Below, piece by piece: positions 18,714 to 27,739 of a DNA stretch of 64,000 nt (the first letter of the stretch is position 1; each line of letters begins with the position of its first letter). This DNA comes from Pseudomonas sp. MPC6 (GTDB lineage Bacteria > Pseudomonadota > Gammaproteobacteria > Pseudomonadales > Pseudomonadaceae): the NCBI RefSeq assembly GCF_006094435.1, contig NZ_CP034783.1, positions 5,173,001 to 5,237,000 on the forward strand, written 5' to 3'. The notes beneath the pieces were generated by a model that saw only the letters and a list, made by a program, of their open reading frames with translations, was not told the origin of the DNA and ran no database searches. Position numbers and translations under genes: made by a program.

Positions 18714-19106
18714 CTATTCAGCTTTACCAATTGCATCCCAGCCACTTTTGACAGTGACCAGCAATCCCAGTACCTCATCCATGATCGTGACGTCGTTCTT
18801 GACGTTGGCTTCCATCAAGCGATTGGTCATGTACACATAGAGGCTTTCCAGTTGCTGCACGTACGCCGGGTCTTCGCTTTTCTCGGCATCCAGGCCGTCA
18901 CGCAGACCAATGATGATGTCGATCGCTTTACCCAGCATCAGGCCTTTTCCCGCGATATCACCCCGAGCCAGGGCGCCCTTGGCCTGGGCGATGCGATCCA
19001 GCCCGCCTTCCATCAGCATCTGCACCAGGCGATGGGGATTGGCTTCCGAGATCTGCGCATGGGAATTGACCTTCTGGTATTGGCGAAGGGCTCTCATGGG
19101 ATTCAT
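18714..19106 (-). CDS. fliS: Flagellin export chaperone FliS
   Basis: FliS binds unfolded flagellin in the cytoplasm and keeps it competent for export. The 130-residue helical protein begins MNPMRALRQYQKV and contains the family pattern ANPHRLVQMLMEGGLDRIAQAKG split across two helices, then LYVYMTNRLMEAN. It lies downstream of fliD, after a gap of about 150 bases that carries a hairpin and a perfect 16-base palindrome. Confidence 0.95.
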   Translation of the reverse strand: MNPMRALRQYQKVNSHAQISEANPHRLVQMLMEGGLDRIAQAKGALARGDIAGKGLMLGKAIDIIIGLRDGLDAEKSEDPAYVQQLESLYVYMTNRLMEANVKNDVTIMDEVLGLLVTVKSGWDAIGKAE

Positions 19107-19157
19107 GTTTCTACCTCGTGACAGACAACAGCTTGAATAGGTGTGCTCTGATCTTTA

Positions 19158-19173
19158 TGTCGACTGGTCGACA
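19158..19173. promoter_or_regulatory. Perfect palindrome upstream of fliS
   Basis: The sequence TGTCGACTGGTCGACA has two 7-base arms around a TG centre. It lies about 52 bases before the fliS start, in the fliD-fliS gap. It could be a protein-binding site or part of the 5' leader; there is nothing in the sequence to name the protein. Confidence 0.4.
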
Positions 19174-19202
19174 GAAAACTTTAATGCGGGGTTCATTCCC
19201 AA

Positions 19203-19231
19203 GAAAAAACATAGGCGCTGTTCTAACAGCG
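19203..19231 (-). terminator. Possible terminator after fliD
   Basis: On the minus strand a perfect CGCTGTT/AACAGCG stem lies 28-43 bases after the fliD stop and is followed, five bases later, by a run of T residues. The loop is short. It could reduce read-through into fliS. Confidence 0.5.
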
Positions 19232-19258
19232 AGCCCGGAGGTTTAAGCCTGACTTGGA

Positions 19259-20644
19259 TCAGTTGTCTTTCGGATTGTTGAGCGCGTTCAGCGTGGTCAT
19301 GATGCTGTCGCTCTGGGCACGCAGCTTGGCGACCAGGGAGTCCATGGCGTTGTACTTAGCCGAGAGACTGCTCTGCAACAACGTCATGCGCTCATCCAGG
19401 GAGTCCTGCTGCTTTTTCAGGTCGTTCAGGCTATCGCTCAGCGATTTAGTACGCTCTGCCAGCGTTCCGGTACTCGCCTTGGCATAACCCTCCGTGGCAG
19501 TCGTCAGGCGCGCCAGCAGGCCAGTCTTGCCGTTAAAGATACTGCCGATGTCCGCCGAGTTGGTGGTCATCGCCTTGTCCCATTTCTTGTCGTCAAGCGT
19601 CAGCAGGCCTGTTGTCGAATCGGTGCTGACACCAAACTGTGCCAAGGATTTCAGGGTGCCAGTACCGGACATTGCGTTCAACTCATTGCGGATCGAACTC
19701 ATCAAAGTACGCATAGACGCATCACCCGTCAGCGCGCCCGCTGTCGGCGTGCCGTCCGCGTTCATGGTGACTTTGGTCTCCGCGCTGATCGCCTTCATCA
19801 GCGCATTATAGGTATCGACAAAACCTTTAACCCCGGACTTCATCACCGCGTTGTTGGTGCTCACGGCAATAGTGGTCGCTGTAGGATCGGTGGCACCCGC
19901 TGCCGTCGGCGAGACAGATATCAGCTTGATGCTCACGCCACTGACCGCTTCGGCAATCGTGTTCGTCCTGGATTCCATCGCGATTCCGTCGATGGTGTAC
20001 TTGGCGTTCTTCGGCACCTCTACCACCGTTGAGCCGGTATTGATGCCGGAGTCGCCCGACATGGTCAGGTCCGAACCGACCCCGCCATTGGTAGAGGTCA
20101 GGACCAAGCGCGAACCCGTGGAGTCACTCAGGATGTTGGCGCTCAACCCTGCCGTGGAAAATTGAGTGTTGATCGAATCTCGCACTTGTTGCAGCGTCGC
20201 CCCTGGGGGCACGCTCAAGTCGTAGTTCTTGCCGGATTGCGTAATTGTCAATGTGGTTGGGTTGGCGCTGGCATTAACCACCGACGAGGCACCACCGGTA
20301 AAGTTTCTGGTGGATAACTTCGAAGCGCTGGCCAACTGCGAGACCACTAATCTGAAGGTGCCAGTGGAGGCGCCATTGCCCGCCGTCATCGTAGCGACTT
20401 TTTCGTCAGTCGAAGAACCCGTCAACCCGGTGAAGCTGCTGCCAGTACTCATTGTCGTCAAGGCGCCACGAAAGGCATCCAACGCCGCCTGGATTTTGCC
20501 GATAGACGATAGCGAGGTGGTTGCCTTGAGCGTTTGGGTGTTGATCTGTGCTTGCTTCGGCGCTTTTTCTGCGTCAACCAAGGACTTCACAATCGCTTGG
20601 GTATCGATGTTCGAACCAATACCGCTAACCGTTGAACCCGCCAT
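19259..20644 (-). CDS. fliD: Flagellar filament cap protein FliD
   Basis: FliD (HAP2) caps the filament and helps flagellin fold at the tip; in Pseudomonas it also has adhesin roles. The 461-residue protein has the conserved FliD_N start (SGIGSNIDTQAIVKSLVDAE) and the FliD_C coiled coil at the end (LNDLKKQQDSLDERMTLLQ). Between them is a Thr/Ser-rich variable region. The ATG at 20644 is used; the codon before it is TTG. It follows flaG. Confidence 0.96.
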   Translation of the reverse strand: MAGSTVSGIGSNIDTQAIVKSLVDAEKAPKQAQINTQTLKATTSLSSIGKIQAALDAFRGALTTMSTGSSFTGLTGSSTDEKVATMTAGNGASTGTFRLVVSQLASASKLSTRNFTGGASSVVNASANPTTLTITQSGKNYDLSVPPGATLQQVRDSINTQFSTAGLSANILSDSTGSRLVLTSTNGGVGSDLTMSGDSGINTGSTVVEVPKNAKYTIDGIAMESRTNTIAEAVSGVSIKLISVSPTAAGATDPTATTIAVSTNNAVMKSGVKGFVDTYNALMKAISAETKVTMNADGTPTAGALTGDASMRTLMSSIRNELNAMSGTGTLKSLAQFGVSTDSTTGLLTLDDKKWDKAMTTNSADIGSIFNGKTGLLARLTTATEGYAKASTGTLAERTKSLSDSLNDLKKQQDSLDERMTLLQSSLSAKYNAMDSLVAKLRAQSDSIMTTLNALNNPKDN

Positions 20645-20726
20645 CAACTTTCTCCTTATCCAGTGGCTGCCGCTTTCTTGACGAAGTGCGCCTCAAGCGC
20701 AGGACAGCAACAAAATTCATGCCAGC

Positions 20727-21086
20727 TCAGGCTTTGTCATCAAACAACAAACTGCCGGCCTGGCTCAGGCTTTGTGCCAGTTTCAGCGCAGTTTCCGACG
20801 GAATCTGGCGAATCACCTCACCGTTCTCGGTGGCAATGACCTTGACCACGACCCGGCCGCTGGAATCATCAATTGAAAAGTCCAGCTGGCGCTGGCTTGC
20901 TTGAACGAACTCGCGAATACCGGAGACGGCCTGTTCCAGTTCTTCACGCTTGGGTTCTGTGGCTGTCGTTTCTATCGCTTCGACTTTGGGCTTGGGCTTG
21001 GGCTTGTCCGTCAGATCGGCAAGAGCAGCCGGGCTTTGAGGTGCAAGTGCTGGATAAGACAAGTTCAACTTGACGCTCATATCCAT
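20727..21086 (-). CDS. flaG: FlaG family flagellar protein
   Basis: The 119-residue product has a disordered, Lys/Pro-rich N-terminus and a FlaG domain at about residues 45-118 (REFVQASQRQLDFSID, VIATENGEVIRQIPSETALKL). FlaG affects filament length in several gammaproteobacteria. Its exact role is not settled. It lies between fliC and fliD, after a terminator hairpin that ends the fliC transcript. Confidence 0.92.
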   Translation of the reverse strand: MDMSVKLNLSYPALAPQSPAALADLTDKPKPKPKVEAIETTATEPKREELEQAVSGIREFVQASQRQLDFSIDDSSGRVVVKVIATENGEVIRQIPSETALKLAQSLSQAGSLLFDDKA

Positions 21087-21109
21087 GTCCGAATTTCCTC
21101 ATCACGGAA

Positions 21110-21140
21110 AAGACGAAAGGGCACGTAAACGCGCCCTTCC
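21110..21140 (-). terminator. Terminator after fliC
   Basis: The minus strand shows the stem AAGGGC / GCCCTT around a ten-base loop, then TCGTCTTTTC. It begins about 22 bases after the fliC stop and lies before flaG, so the strong flagellin transcript probably ends here. Confidence 0.7.
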
Positions 21141-21161
21141 GTCAGTGACCAAGCGCCTTTT

Positions 21162-22658
21162 TTACTGAAGCAGTTTCAGAACAGAGGATGGCAGTTGGTT
21201 CGCTTGCGACAGGATCGCGGTCGACGCCGATTGCAGGGTTTGTTGCTTGGTCAGCTCTGCAGTTTCAGCAGCAAAGTCCACATCTTGTATGGTGCTACGA
21301 GCAGCAGTTGAGTTCTTCTGGATGTTTTGCAGGTTGTCGGCAGTTGTGGTCAGACGGTTTTGGGTAGCACCCAAGTTCGAACGAGTACTGTCGATGGTGC
21401 CAATAGCCTTATCAATCACAGCTAGAGCGTTTTGTGCGTTAGTAGCGTCTGTTACATTGGTATCAGAAATCGAGGTTTTTTGGGAGGAGATAGAGGGACC
21501 GCCAAACAGATCACTGACGGCAGTGCCAGTATCACCATTTGCCAAAGAATAGCCTTTGGCAGAGTCCAGCGCAATCTGGCCAGTCACTGTAGCAACTGCA
21601 TCAGCAGTACTGGAAAGCGCAGTAGGAGTTTCTAAGCCATCGACATCGGCAGAGTATTTGCCATCACCATTCTTGGAGTTGACAGAGATCGAATCAGCAC
21701 CCGCGCCACTGGTAAACACCAGGTTTTCGCCGGAATCGGATTTGACTTCCAAGGTATTATTGAGTTCGTCGTAATTGACGCTAATGCCCAGTTTTGCAGC
21801 ATTGGACTTCAACTGATCAGCCAAGCTTGCTGTTGTAGTGACACCTATGAAGCTGACCTCTTTACCATCGCCCACTGTCAATTTAAAGTTAGCCGGAACC
21901 CCAGCAACAGGGGTGGCGTTTAAAGGATCACCAAGAGTAACATCCTCATTTACAGTGAACTTCACTTCAGTGCTGGCGGCTGCACTCAAACCACCAATGG
22001 AACCATTGAGTTTGGCCGCGATATCTTTTGCTGAAGCACCAAGATCATAGTCGATAGTTTTAGTTTGACCGTTACCGGTTACAACGATGTTTCCAGCAGC
22101 AAGACCGTCTGCAGAAATTGCAACGGCGGAGCTTTTGACTTGCTGCGATCCAATCTTGTTGGCCGCTACGTTTTCCAGGCTCAGGTTGATGGTTTCATTA
22201 GCGTTGGCGCCAACTTGAATAGCCTTAGTACCGTACGAACCGTTAAGCAGCTTCTGGCCACCGAAAGTAGTGGTTTCAGCGATACGGGTCAATTCAGAAG
22301 TGAGCGCTTGGTACTCGTCATTGTTCGACTTACGGTCGTCAGCGCTCAAGGAGCCGGTAGCCGAGGACAGTGCCAGAGTACGCATTTTCTGCAGGATGTC
22401 GGTCGAAGCCTGCATCGCACCTTCAGCTGTTTGCGCGATGGAGATGCCATCGTTCACGTTCTTGACTGCTTGACCCAGGCCGTTGATCTGGCTGGTCAGA
22501 CGGTTGGAGATCTGCAGGCCGGCAGCGTCGTCTTTAGCGCTGTTGATGCGCAGGCCAGAAGAAAGGCGCTGCATGGAAGTGGCCAGGGCGCCGCTGGCTT
22601 TGTTCAGGTTGCCCTGAGTGCTGACGGAGGCAATGTTGGTGTTAACAGATAAAGCCAT
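21162..22658 (-). CDS. fliC: Flagellin
   Basis: The 498-residue filament subunit has conserved D0/D1 ends. The N-terminus is ALSVNTNIASVSTQGNLNK and the C-terminus closes ILSQANQLPSSVLKLLQ. The centre (about 175-400) is a Ser/Thr/Ala-rich hypervariable domain, with base composition clearly more AT-rich than its neighbours. The immune-epitope segment corresponding to flg22 is at about residues 30-51 and differs from the canonical P. aeruginosa form at three positions. A sigma-28 type promoter precedes the gene and a terminator follows it. Confidence 0.98.
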   Translation of the reverse strand: MALSVNTNIASVSTQGNLNKASGALATSMQRLSSGLRINSAKDDAAGLQISNRLTSQINGLGQAVKNVNDGISIAQTAEGAMQASTDILQKMRTLALSSATGSLSADDRKSNNDEYQALTSELTRIAETTTFGGQKLLNGSYGTKAIQVGANANETINLSLENVAANKIGSQQVKSSAVAISADGLAAGNIVVTGNGQTKTIDYDLGASAKDIAAKLNGSIGGLSAAASTEVKFTVNEDVTLGDPLNATPVAGVPANFKLTVGDGKEVSFIGVTTTASLADQLKSNAAKLGISVNYDELNNTLEVKSDSGENLVFTSGAGADSISVNSKNGDGKYSADVDGLETPTALSSTADAVATVTGQIALDSAKGYSLANGDTGTAVSDLFGGPSISSQKTSISDTNVTDATNAQNALAVIDKAIGTIDSTRSNLGATQNRLTTTADNLQNIQKNSTAARSTIQDVDFAAETAELTKQQTLQSASTAILSQANQLPSSVLKLLQ

Positions 22659-22738
22659 GACGAAATCCTCACTGGATGGATACTGCGGCTTCCGGCCCTG
22701 GCAACCGCCGGGTGTGGCCTAGAGAACCTTCGTAATAG

Positions 22739-22766
22739 TTATCGTCGTGAAAACGCTTTGCTTGAG
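22739..22766 (-). promoter_or_regulatory. Sigma-28 (FliA) promoter of fliC
   Basis: On the minus strand CTCAAG is followed after 14 bases by GACGATAA, which matches seven of eight positions of the FliA -10 consensus GCCGATAA. The -10 box lies about 80 bases before the fliC start. Flagellin is a FliA target in Pseudomonas. Confidence 0.82.
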
Positions 22767-22850
22767 GGTTTTTTTCGAAATGTTTAGTGGCAGGGTGCCA
22801 GCCCTTTATTTTCAAGGTGTTAGAGATAGAACCCCGGCGCCAGAAAACGC

Positions 22851-22885
22851 AAAACGCCCGGCAACTGTGGTTACCGGGCGTTTTT
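22851..22885. terminator. Bidirectional terminator after the KAS III-like gene
   Basis: A strong stem AAAACGCCCGG / CCGGGCGTTTT with a 12-base loop is flanked by A and T runs on both sides. It lies 27 bases after the stop of the KAS III-like gene and insulates it from the fliC promoter. Confidence 0.88.
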
Positions 22886-22911
22886 ATGCAAGATCGCTAA
22901 GGCGAAGTCAG

Positions 22912-23841
22912 TCAGCCGCGAAAAAGAATCGCCGAGCCCCACGACAGGCCTACACCGAACCCGCTGATGGCAACCCGCGTCCACTTGGAATCGAACACGT
23001 GGTTCTGCAGCAACAGCGGAATGCTGGAAGACACCGTGTTACCGGTCTCGAGCATGTCCTTGATGAACTTCTCCGGCTCGCCTTCTTCAAAGCGCCGCGC
23101 CACGGCGTCGACAATCGCCGCGCTGCCCTGGTGAATGCAGAAGGCATCGATGTCACCGGCCTGCAAATTGGACTCGTCCAGCAACTCATGCAAATGCGCC
23201 GGGACTTTCAGCAGTGCGAAGTTGAACACCTGGCGACCGTTCATGAAGAACACGCCGTCGGTGACCTTGAGGTGCGGTGCTCCGGAACCGTCGGTGCCGA
23301 ACTTCGATTTGCCCAGCTGCCAGACAGCGTTTTCGCCCATCCAGGTCGCGGTAGCGGCATCGCCGAACAGCATGGTGGTGTTGCGATCTTCCGGGTCGAC
23401 GATTTTCGAGTACGGGTCGGCGGTGACCAGCAGGCCGTTCTTCAGCCCCGTCGCCTCCATGAACCCCTTGAGGGCATAGATGCCGTAGACGTAGCCGGAG
23501 CAGCCCAGGGAGATATCGAACGCAGCCACGTGCGTCGGCAGGCCCAGTTTGTCCTGAACGATTGCAGCGGTGTGCGGCAAGCCTTCCTCATCGCCGTTCT
23601 GGGTCACGACGATCAGGCAGTCGATGGATTCACGCTTCAGCTCGGGACTGGCGGCGAACAGCGCATTGACCGCTTCGACGCACAGATCGGAGGTTTCCTG
23701 GTCGGCGCCCTTGCGCGGCAGGAACGCCGAGCCGATCTTGCCAAGGATAAAGGTTTCGTCCTTGTCGAACTTTGCACCCTGGGCGTAGTTGTCAACCCCG
23801 GCTGTCGGCACATAACTCGCTATATTTTTTATGCCAATCAT
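22912..23841 (-). CDS. Ketoacyl-ACP synthase III-like protein in the flagellin locus
   Basis: The 309-residue product is a thiolase-fold condensing enzyme of the FabH type. The full catalytic triad is visible: Cys114 (ISLGCSGYVYG), His237 (CIHQGS) and Asn268 (ETGNTV). The GFGVGLSWGSA end is also conserved. FabH enzymes condense acyl-CoA with malonyl-ACP. This copy lies between flgL and fliC, the place of the flagellin glycosylation island in other pseudomonads. In P. syringae a homologous gene (orf3) follows two flagellin glycosyltransferase genes. No glycosyltransferase is present here. A role in making an acyl group for a flagellin sugar is inference; a role in lipid synthesis cannot be excluded. 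Confidence 0.88.
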   Translation of the reverse strand: MIGIKNIASYVPTAGVDNYAQGAKFDKDETFILGKIGSAFLPRKGADQETSDLCVEAVNALFAASPELKRESIDCLIVVTQNGDEEGLPHTAAIVQDKLGLPTHVAAFDISLGCSGYVYGIYALKGFMEATGLKNGLLVTADPYSKIVDPEDRNTTMLFGDAATATWMGENAVWQLGKSKFGTDGSGAPHLKVTDGVFFMNGRQVFNFALLKVPAHLHELLDESNLQAGDIDAFCIHQGSAAIVDAVARRFEEGEPEKFIKDMLETGNTVSSSIPLLLQNHVFDSKWTRVAISGFGVGLSWGSAILFRG

Positions 23842-24073
23842 TATGGCTTCCCAATAATAAACAGCTGAATATCACCGCTCGCAGCAGCGAGGGCGTCTAC
23901 AGTCAGGGCTTGGCCCCCAGTGGAGGCACCGTCGGAACTCAAGGGCCCGCCACCTTCACCGCCCGCAGACAGGATACAGTGAAGATGCGCGTTTTGACTG
24001 ACGGGTCACTTAGAGTTCGCGGCTTTATTTGATTTTGTGGCCGACCCGCCTTCTCTTACCAACTAAAAAGAAG

Positions 24074-24107
24074 CAAAAAAAAGCCCAGCTTCCTTGACGG
24101 GAGCTGG
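24074..24107 (-). terminator. Terminator after flgL
   Basis: On the minus strand CCAGCT pairs with AGCTGG and is followed by GCTTTTTTTT. It starts about 20 bases after the flgL stop. It marks the end of flgFGHIJKL. Confidence 0.8.
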
Positions 24108-24127
24108 CCGCGAGCGGTCAAGACGAC

Positions 24128-25705
24128 TCAAAGCTTGTTGAACAGCCCCAGCTGGGAAATTTTCGAGAACGCCAGTTGCGCCGCTTGCAGCATGGTCTGT
24201 TGCAAGGTCAACCGCGTCAGCACCTCCGCCGGGTCCGTATCTTCGATCGAGGCCTGGGCAGCGGTATTGAGCAGTTTGGTGCTTTGAATCTGATCACGCT
24301 GCATATCCATCACGTTGCCCCGGGCGCCGATCGCGCCACGTGCCAGGTCAACCTGATTTTTGGCATTACTCAGGTTGGAAATGGTGGAGGCCACCACATT
24401 GTCCAGATTGCGCTGGGCAACGGGATCGCCCTGGACCGGTGTTTCGAGGGCCTTGCGCAGTTGACTGAGTGTATCCAGTGGGCTTTGGGTCTGATGCGAG
24501 TTGACCGCAATATCAAACTGATCGTTCGCCGCCGGCGTGCCATCCAGGGTAAAGCTGACACCGGCAGCCGTGGCCACGCCGCCTGCCACAGATCCGGCAG
24601 TGACTACCGGCACGCTGTCAGGGGTCAATGGTCGAGCGTACAGATCAAAGGTCGTCGGGCTGGTGAACTTCAGCACCGCCCCGCCTTCAGGGAAAAAGCT
24701 TTGGTATTTCGCCGCATTGGTAACCGACGCCTGGCTGACCAAAGCGGTCGAGCTGTTGCCCGGCGAGCGCGAGCTTACGAAGCTATCCGGCTTGGCCTCC
24801 AATTTAAAGCTGTGGCCGGTGATCACGGTATCGGCGTTAGCCGGGTCGTCACCTGCCTTATAGGTGATATCCAACGCGAAGGTCACCCCACGGAAAGTGA
24901 TATCGGAACCGCCCTTGGCATCGGGGTCGAACTTGCCACCCTGGCTCGCCTCCGCGGTCACGTCATTACCCACCGAATCCTTGATCGAGAACTGAGTGCT
25001 GCTGGTGAACGACAGGGTGTAGGGCCCGCCGCTGCGGAAGCTCGAATCAAAAGACGGGCCTGAGTTCACCACGCCGGGCGACAGCGAGACCCGTCCGTCA
25101 TCGACCGCTGGCGCCGTCAGGGTAGTCGAACTGCGACTGGAGTTGATCGCCTGCTGGAAAACCTCCCAGCCCGTGTCGTTGAGCCCCAGCGCCATCGAGT
25201 CGCCGATTTTCAGTTGCAGCTGGGTCTGGTCACCCTGATAGCTGTAGGTGCCATCGCTATTGCGTGCAAAAGGCGGGGTGTTGTTGCTGGCGCCGGAAAA
25301 GATGTACTTGCCGTTGGCGTCCTTGCTGTTCATCAAGCTCAGCAACTGCTCCTCGGCCTGCCCGACTTCCGCGCCGATGGTTTTGCGGTCGTCGTCGCTC
25401 AAGGAGGCACTGCCGGCACGCACCGTCAGCTCGCTGACTTTTTGCAGCAAGTCATTGATGCTGTTCAGCACGCTTTCTTCCTGAGCCTGGGCCGTGCCCA
25501 GCGCGCTGATGTTGCTGGAATATTGATCCAGCATCGATTTCTGCTGATCAAGCTGCATCAACCGCGCCGCACCCACAGGATCATCCGCGGCCGTCGTCAG
25601 CTTCACACCGCTGCTGGCCTGCTCGGCCGACTTCATCAGGTTATTGAGGTTGCGCTGATAGTTGGCGGCCGTTGTCGCATAGTACTGTGCAGTAGAAATA
25701 CGCAT
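24128..25705 (-). CDS. flgL: Hook-filament junction protein FlgL (HAP3)
   Basis: FlgL joins the hook to the filament. The product has the flagellin-like N-terminus (MRISTAQYYATTAANYQRNL) and C-terminus (LTLQQTMLQAAQLAFSKISQL). At 525 residues it is much longer than the about 317-residue enteric protein. The extra length is in a central Ser/Gly/Thr-rich region (about 170-400). This is common in pseudomonads and probably forms an outer domain. It follows flgK by 13 bases. Confidence 0.95.
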   Translation of the reverse strand: MRISTAQYYATTAANYQRNLNNLMKSAEQASSGVKLTTAADDPVGAARLMQLDQQKSMLDQYSSNISALGTAQAQEESVLNSINDLLQKVSELTVRAGSASLSDDDRKTIGAEVGQAEEQLLSLMNSKDANGKYIFSGASNNTPPFARNSDGTYSYQGDQTQLQLKIGDSMALGLNDTGWEVFQQAINSSRSSTTLTAPAVDDGRVSLSPGVVNSGPSFDSSFRSGGPYTLSFTSSTQFSIKDSVGNDVTAEASQGGKFDPDAKGGSDITFRGVTFALDITYKAGDDPANADTVITGHSFKLEAKPDSFVSSRSPGNSSTALVSQASVTNAAKYQSFFPEGGAVLKFTSPTTFDLYARPLTPDSVPVVTAGSVAGGVATAAGVSFTLDGTPAANDQFDIAVNSHQTQSPLDTLSQLRKALETPVQGDPVAQRNLDNVVASTISNLSNAKNQVDLARGAIGARGNVMDMQRDQIQSTKLLNTAAQASIEDTDPAEVLTRLTLQQTMLQAAQLAFSKISQLGLFNKL

Positions 25706-25718
25706 GTTCTACGGCTCC

Positions 25719-27722
25719 TTAAAGGGCATTGAGCAGAGTGCTGAAGATTTCCTGCGCAGACTTGATGATCTGCGATGAGGCCGAGTAGTACTGCTGGAAT
25801 TTGATCAAATTGCCGGTCTCTTCATCGAGATCGACACCCGACAGCGAATCCCGCGAATCCCTGGCCTGGGTCAGGATGGCGCCGGTGGCGGTGGCGTCCA
25901 TCTGACCTTGCTTGGTCTTGGAGCCGACCGTCGACACCAGGCCGCCATAGGCGTCGGTCAAACTGACGCCCGGGCTGGTGGTAGTAGCACCGACCGTGGC
26001 CTTGGTTTGCAGACCGAGCAGCGCTTGAGTGTTGCGGTTGTCGGTGCTGCCCGGGGCGGTCATCGCGATATTGAAACTGTCGCCTTCGGCCGGGCTGCCA
26101 CTAACGGTCATGGCCACACCAAAGGTTTTCGCCGCGCCGGAACCGTCGGTGAAGGGCACCTGGATATCCAGCCCATTGTTCTGGCCGGGCACGATATTGC
26201 CTTTGCCGATGCTGCCGCCCTTGGCGTCGAATACCTCGTACGCGGTGCTGCTGGTCATCAGCAAGCGTATTGGCATTGCCGCCTTGACCGCATTTTGCAC
26301 GTCCTGACGCTGCACCGGATTGTAGATGTCCAGGCTGGTGCTCAGGTTCGGCTGGCTGACCGCACCGGTACCGTCATTGCCCTGGGCATTCGTAGAGGTC
26401 AGTGGTGCGGCCGTGGCCAGACGCTTGATGTCGGTCATGACAGTGGTCATGTCAGCCGCTGCACCGCGGGTCGGGGTGACCTTAAAAGTGTCGCCGGCAC
26501 TGACCGAACCGTTGAGGCTCAGGCTGAAACCATCAATCACCGGTACCGGGGACTTATCGAAAGTGAAGTTGCCCATGTCGGTGTTGTCCGACAGACGACG
26601 AACGCTGTAGCCCTTGTCGGTGACGGTCACTTGGTAATCGCTGGCCACCAGCTTGCTGGTGTCTTTGATGGTCACGTCCAGATTGCCGGACGCCGGTTTG
26701 TTGTTGCCATTGGCAATGCTGCGCTGGCTGATGGCGAGAGCACTGTTGATGTCGTTGAATAATGCCGAGCCGAAATTGCCGCTCTGATCCAGCCCCTGCC
26801 CCAACTGCTTGTTGACCTGGTCGGCCACTACCATGGCGATCCGACCCAGCCCATTGACTGCCGGCGACAGCACATCGTCGCGGTAACGCAACAGGCCGCC
26901 CATCTCGCCGCCGCTGACCACGTTGGTGATATCGATCGTGGAAGAGCCACGATCCATGATGATCGCGGAACGAGTCGGGTCAGCCTTGTCGGCCTCTACG
27001 CGTAACGCATTGACAGTATTGCCGATGACCAGCGGCTGGCCGCTGCCCAGGTAAATATCCAGGCTGCCGTTGTTTTCGGTGACCTGGGTGCCGACCAGTT
27101 CGGAGAGCTGGCGCACGGTTTCGTTGCGTTGGTCCAGCAACTCATTGGGTGTACCACCGGAACCGCTGACTTCGCTGATTTTCTTGTTGTAGGAGGCAAC
27201 GGTAGCAGCCAGCTTGTTGACCTGTTCGGCCATCGCACCCAACTGATCGTTGATGTACGAGCCCTGCTGACTCAGTTGCTGCGAGATGGCATTGAAGCGG
27301 CTGCTCAACCCCTGCGCGTTGGTCAACAGCGCTTGGCGCGCGGCGGTGTCGTTGGCGTTGCCGGACAGCGTCTGCAAGGACGCGAAGAACGATTGCAGCG
27401 ACTTGGTGATGCCAGTGCTGCCATCGGACAGCAGCTTGTCCACCTGGGTTGCCTGGCCCAGATAAGCCTGTGCATCGCTATTTAGCGAAGTGGTGGTCTG
27501 CAACTGCGCGCCGAGGTAACTGTTGTAGACCCGACGTACGTCAGACAACGTCGTACCGGAGCCGATGAATACATTGCCGTACTGATTGGAGCCTTTGCTG
27601 CTCTGCACAGTTTGCTGGCGTGAATACCCGGCGGTGTCGACGTTGGCAATGTTATTGCCAGTCGTCAGCAACGAAGAATGGCCTGCAGCCAGCCCCGACA
27701 TCCCGATATTGAGCAAACTCAT
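25719..27722 (-). CDS. flgK: Hook-filament junction protein FlgK (HAP1)
   Basis: FlgK is the first junction protein laid on the finished hook. The 667-residue product starts with the family signature (SLLNIGMSGLAAGHSSLLTTGNN in part), contains the N-terminal motif NVDTAGYSRQ, and ends with the flagellin-like GVDLDEETGNLIKFQQYYSAS segment. Coiled-coil ends bracket a large variable centre. It follows flgJ by 17 bases in the flgF-flgL run. Confidence 0.96.
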   Translation of the reverse strand: MSLLNIGMSGLAAGHSSLLTTGNNIANVDTAGYSRQQTVQSSKGSNQYGNVFIGSGTTLSDVRRVYNSYLGAQLQTTTSLNSDAQAYLGQATQVDKLLSDGSTGITKSLQSFFASLQTLSGNANDTAARQALLTNAQGLSSRFNAISQQLSQQGSYINDQLGAMAEQVNKLAATVASYNKKISEVSGSGGTPNELLDQRNETVRQLSELVGTQVTENNGSLDIYLGSGQPLVIGNTVNALRVEADKADPTRSAIIMDRGSSTIDITNVVSGGEMGGLLRYRDDVLSPAVNGLGRIAMVVADQVNKQLGQGLDQSGNFGSALFNDINSALAISQRSIANGNNKPASGNLDVTIKDTSKLVASDYQVTVTDKGYSVRRLSDNTDMGNFTFDKSPVPVIDGFSLSLNGSVSAGDTFKVTPTRGAAADMTTVMTDIKRLATAAPLTSTNAQGNDGTGAVSQPNLSTSLDIYNPVQRQDVQNAVKAAMPIRLLMTSSTAYEVFDAKGGSIGKGNIVPGQNNGLDIQVPFTDGSGAAKTFGVAMTVSGSPAEGDSFNIAMTAPGSTDNRNTQALLGLQTKATVGATTTSPGVSLTDAYGGLVSTVGSKTKQGQMDATATGAILTQARDSRDSLSGVDLDEETGNLIKFQQYYSASSQIIKSAQEIFSTLLNAL

Positions 27723-27739
27723 GATTCAGACCCTTATGC

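Noticed and set aside
20691..20726. Sigma-54-like GCAA...ATGCCA elements before fliD
   Set aside because: The spacing is eight bases instead of five, so the -24/-12 geometry is wrong.
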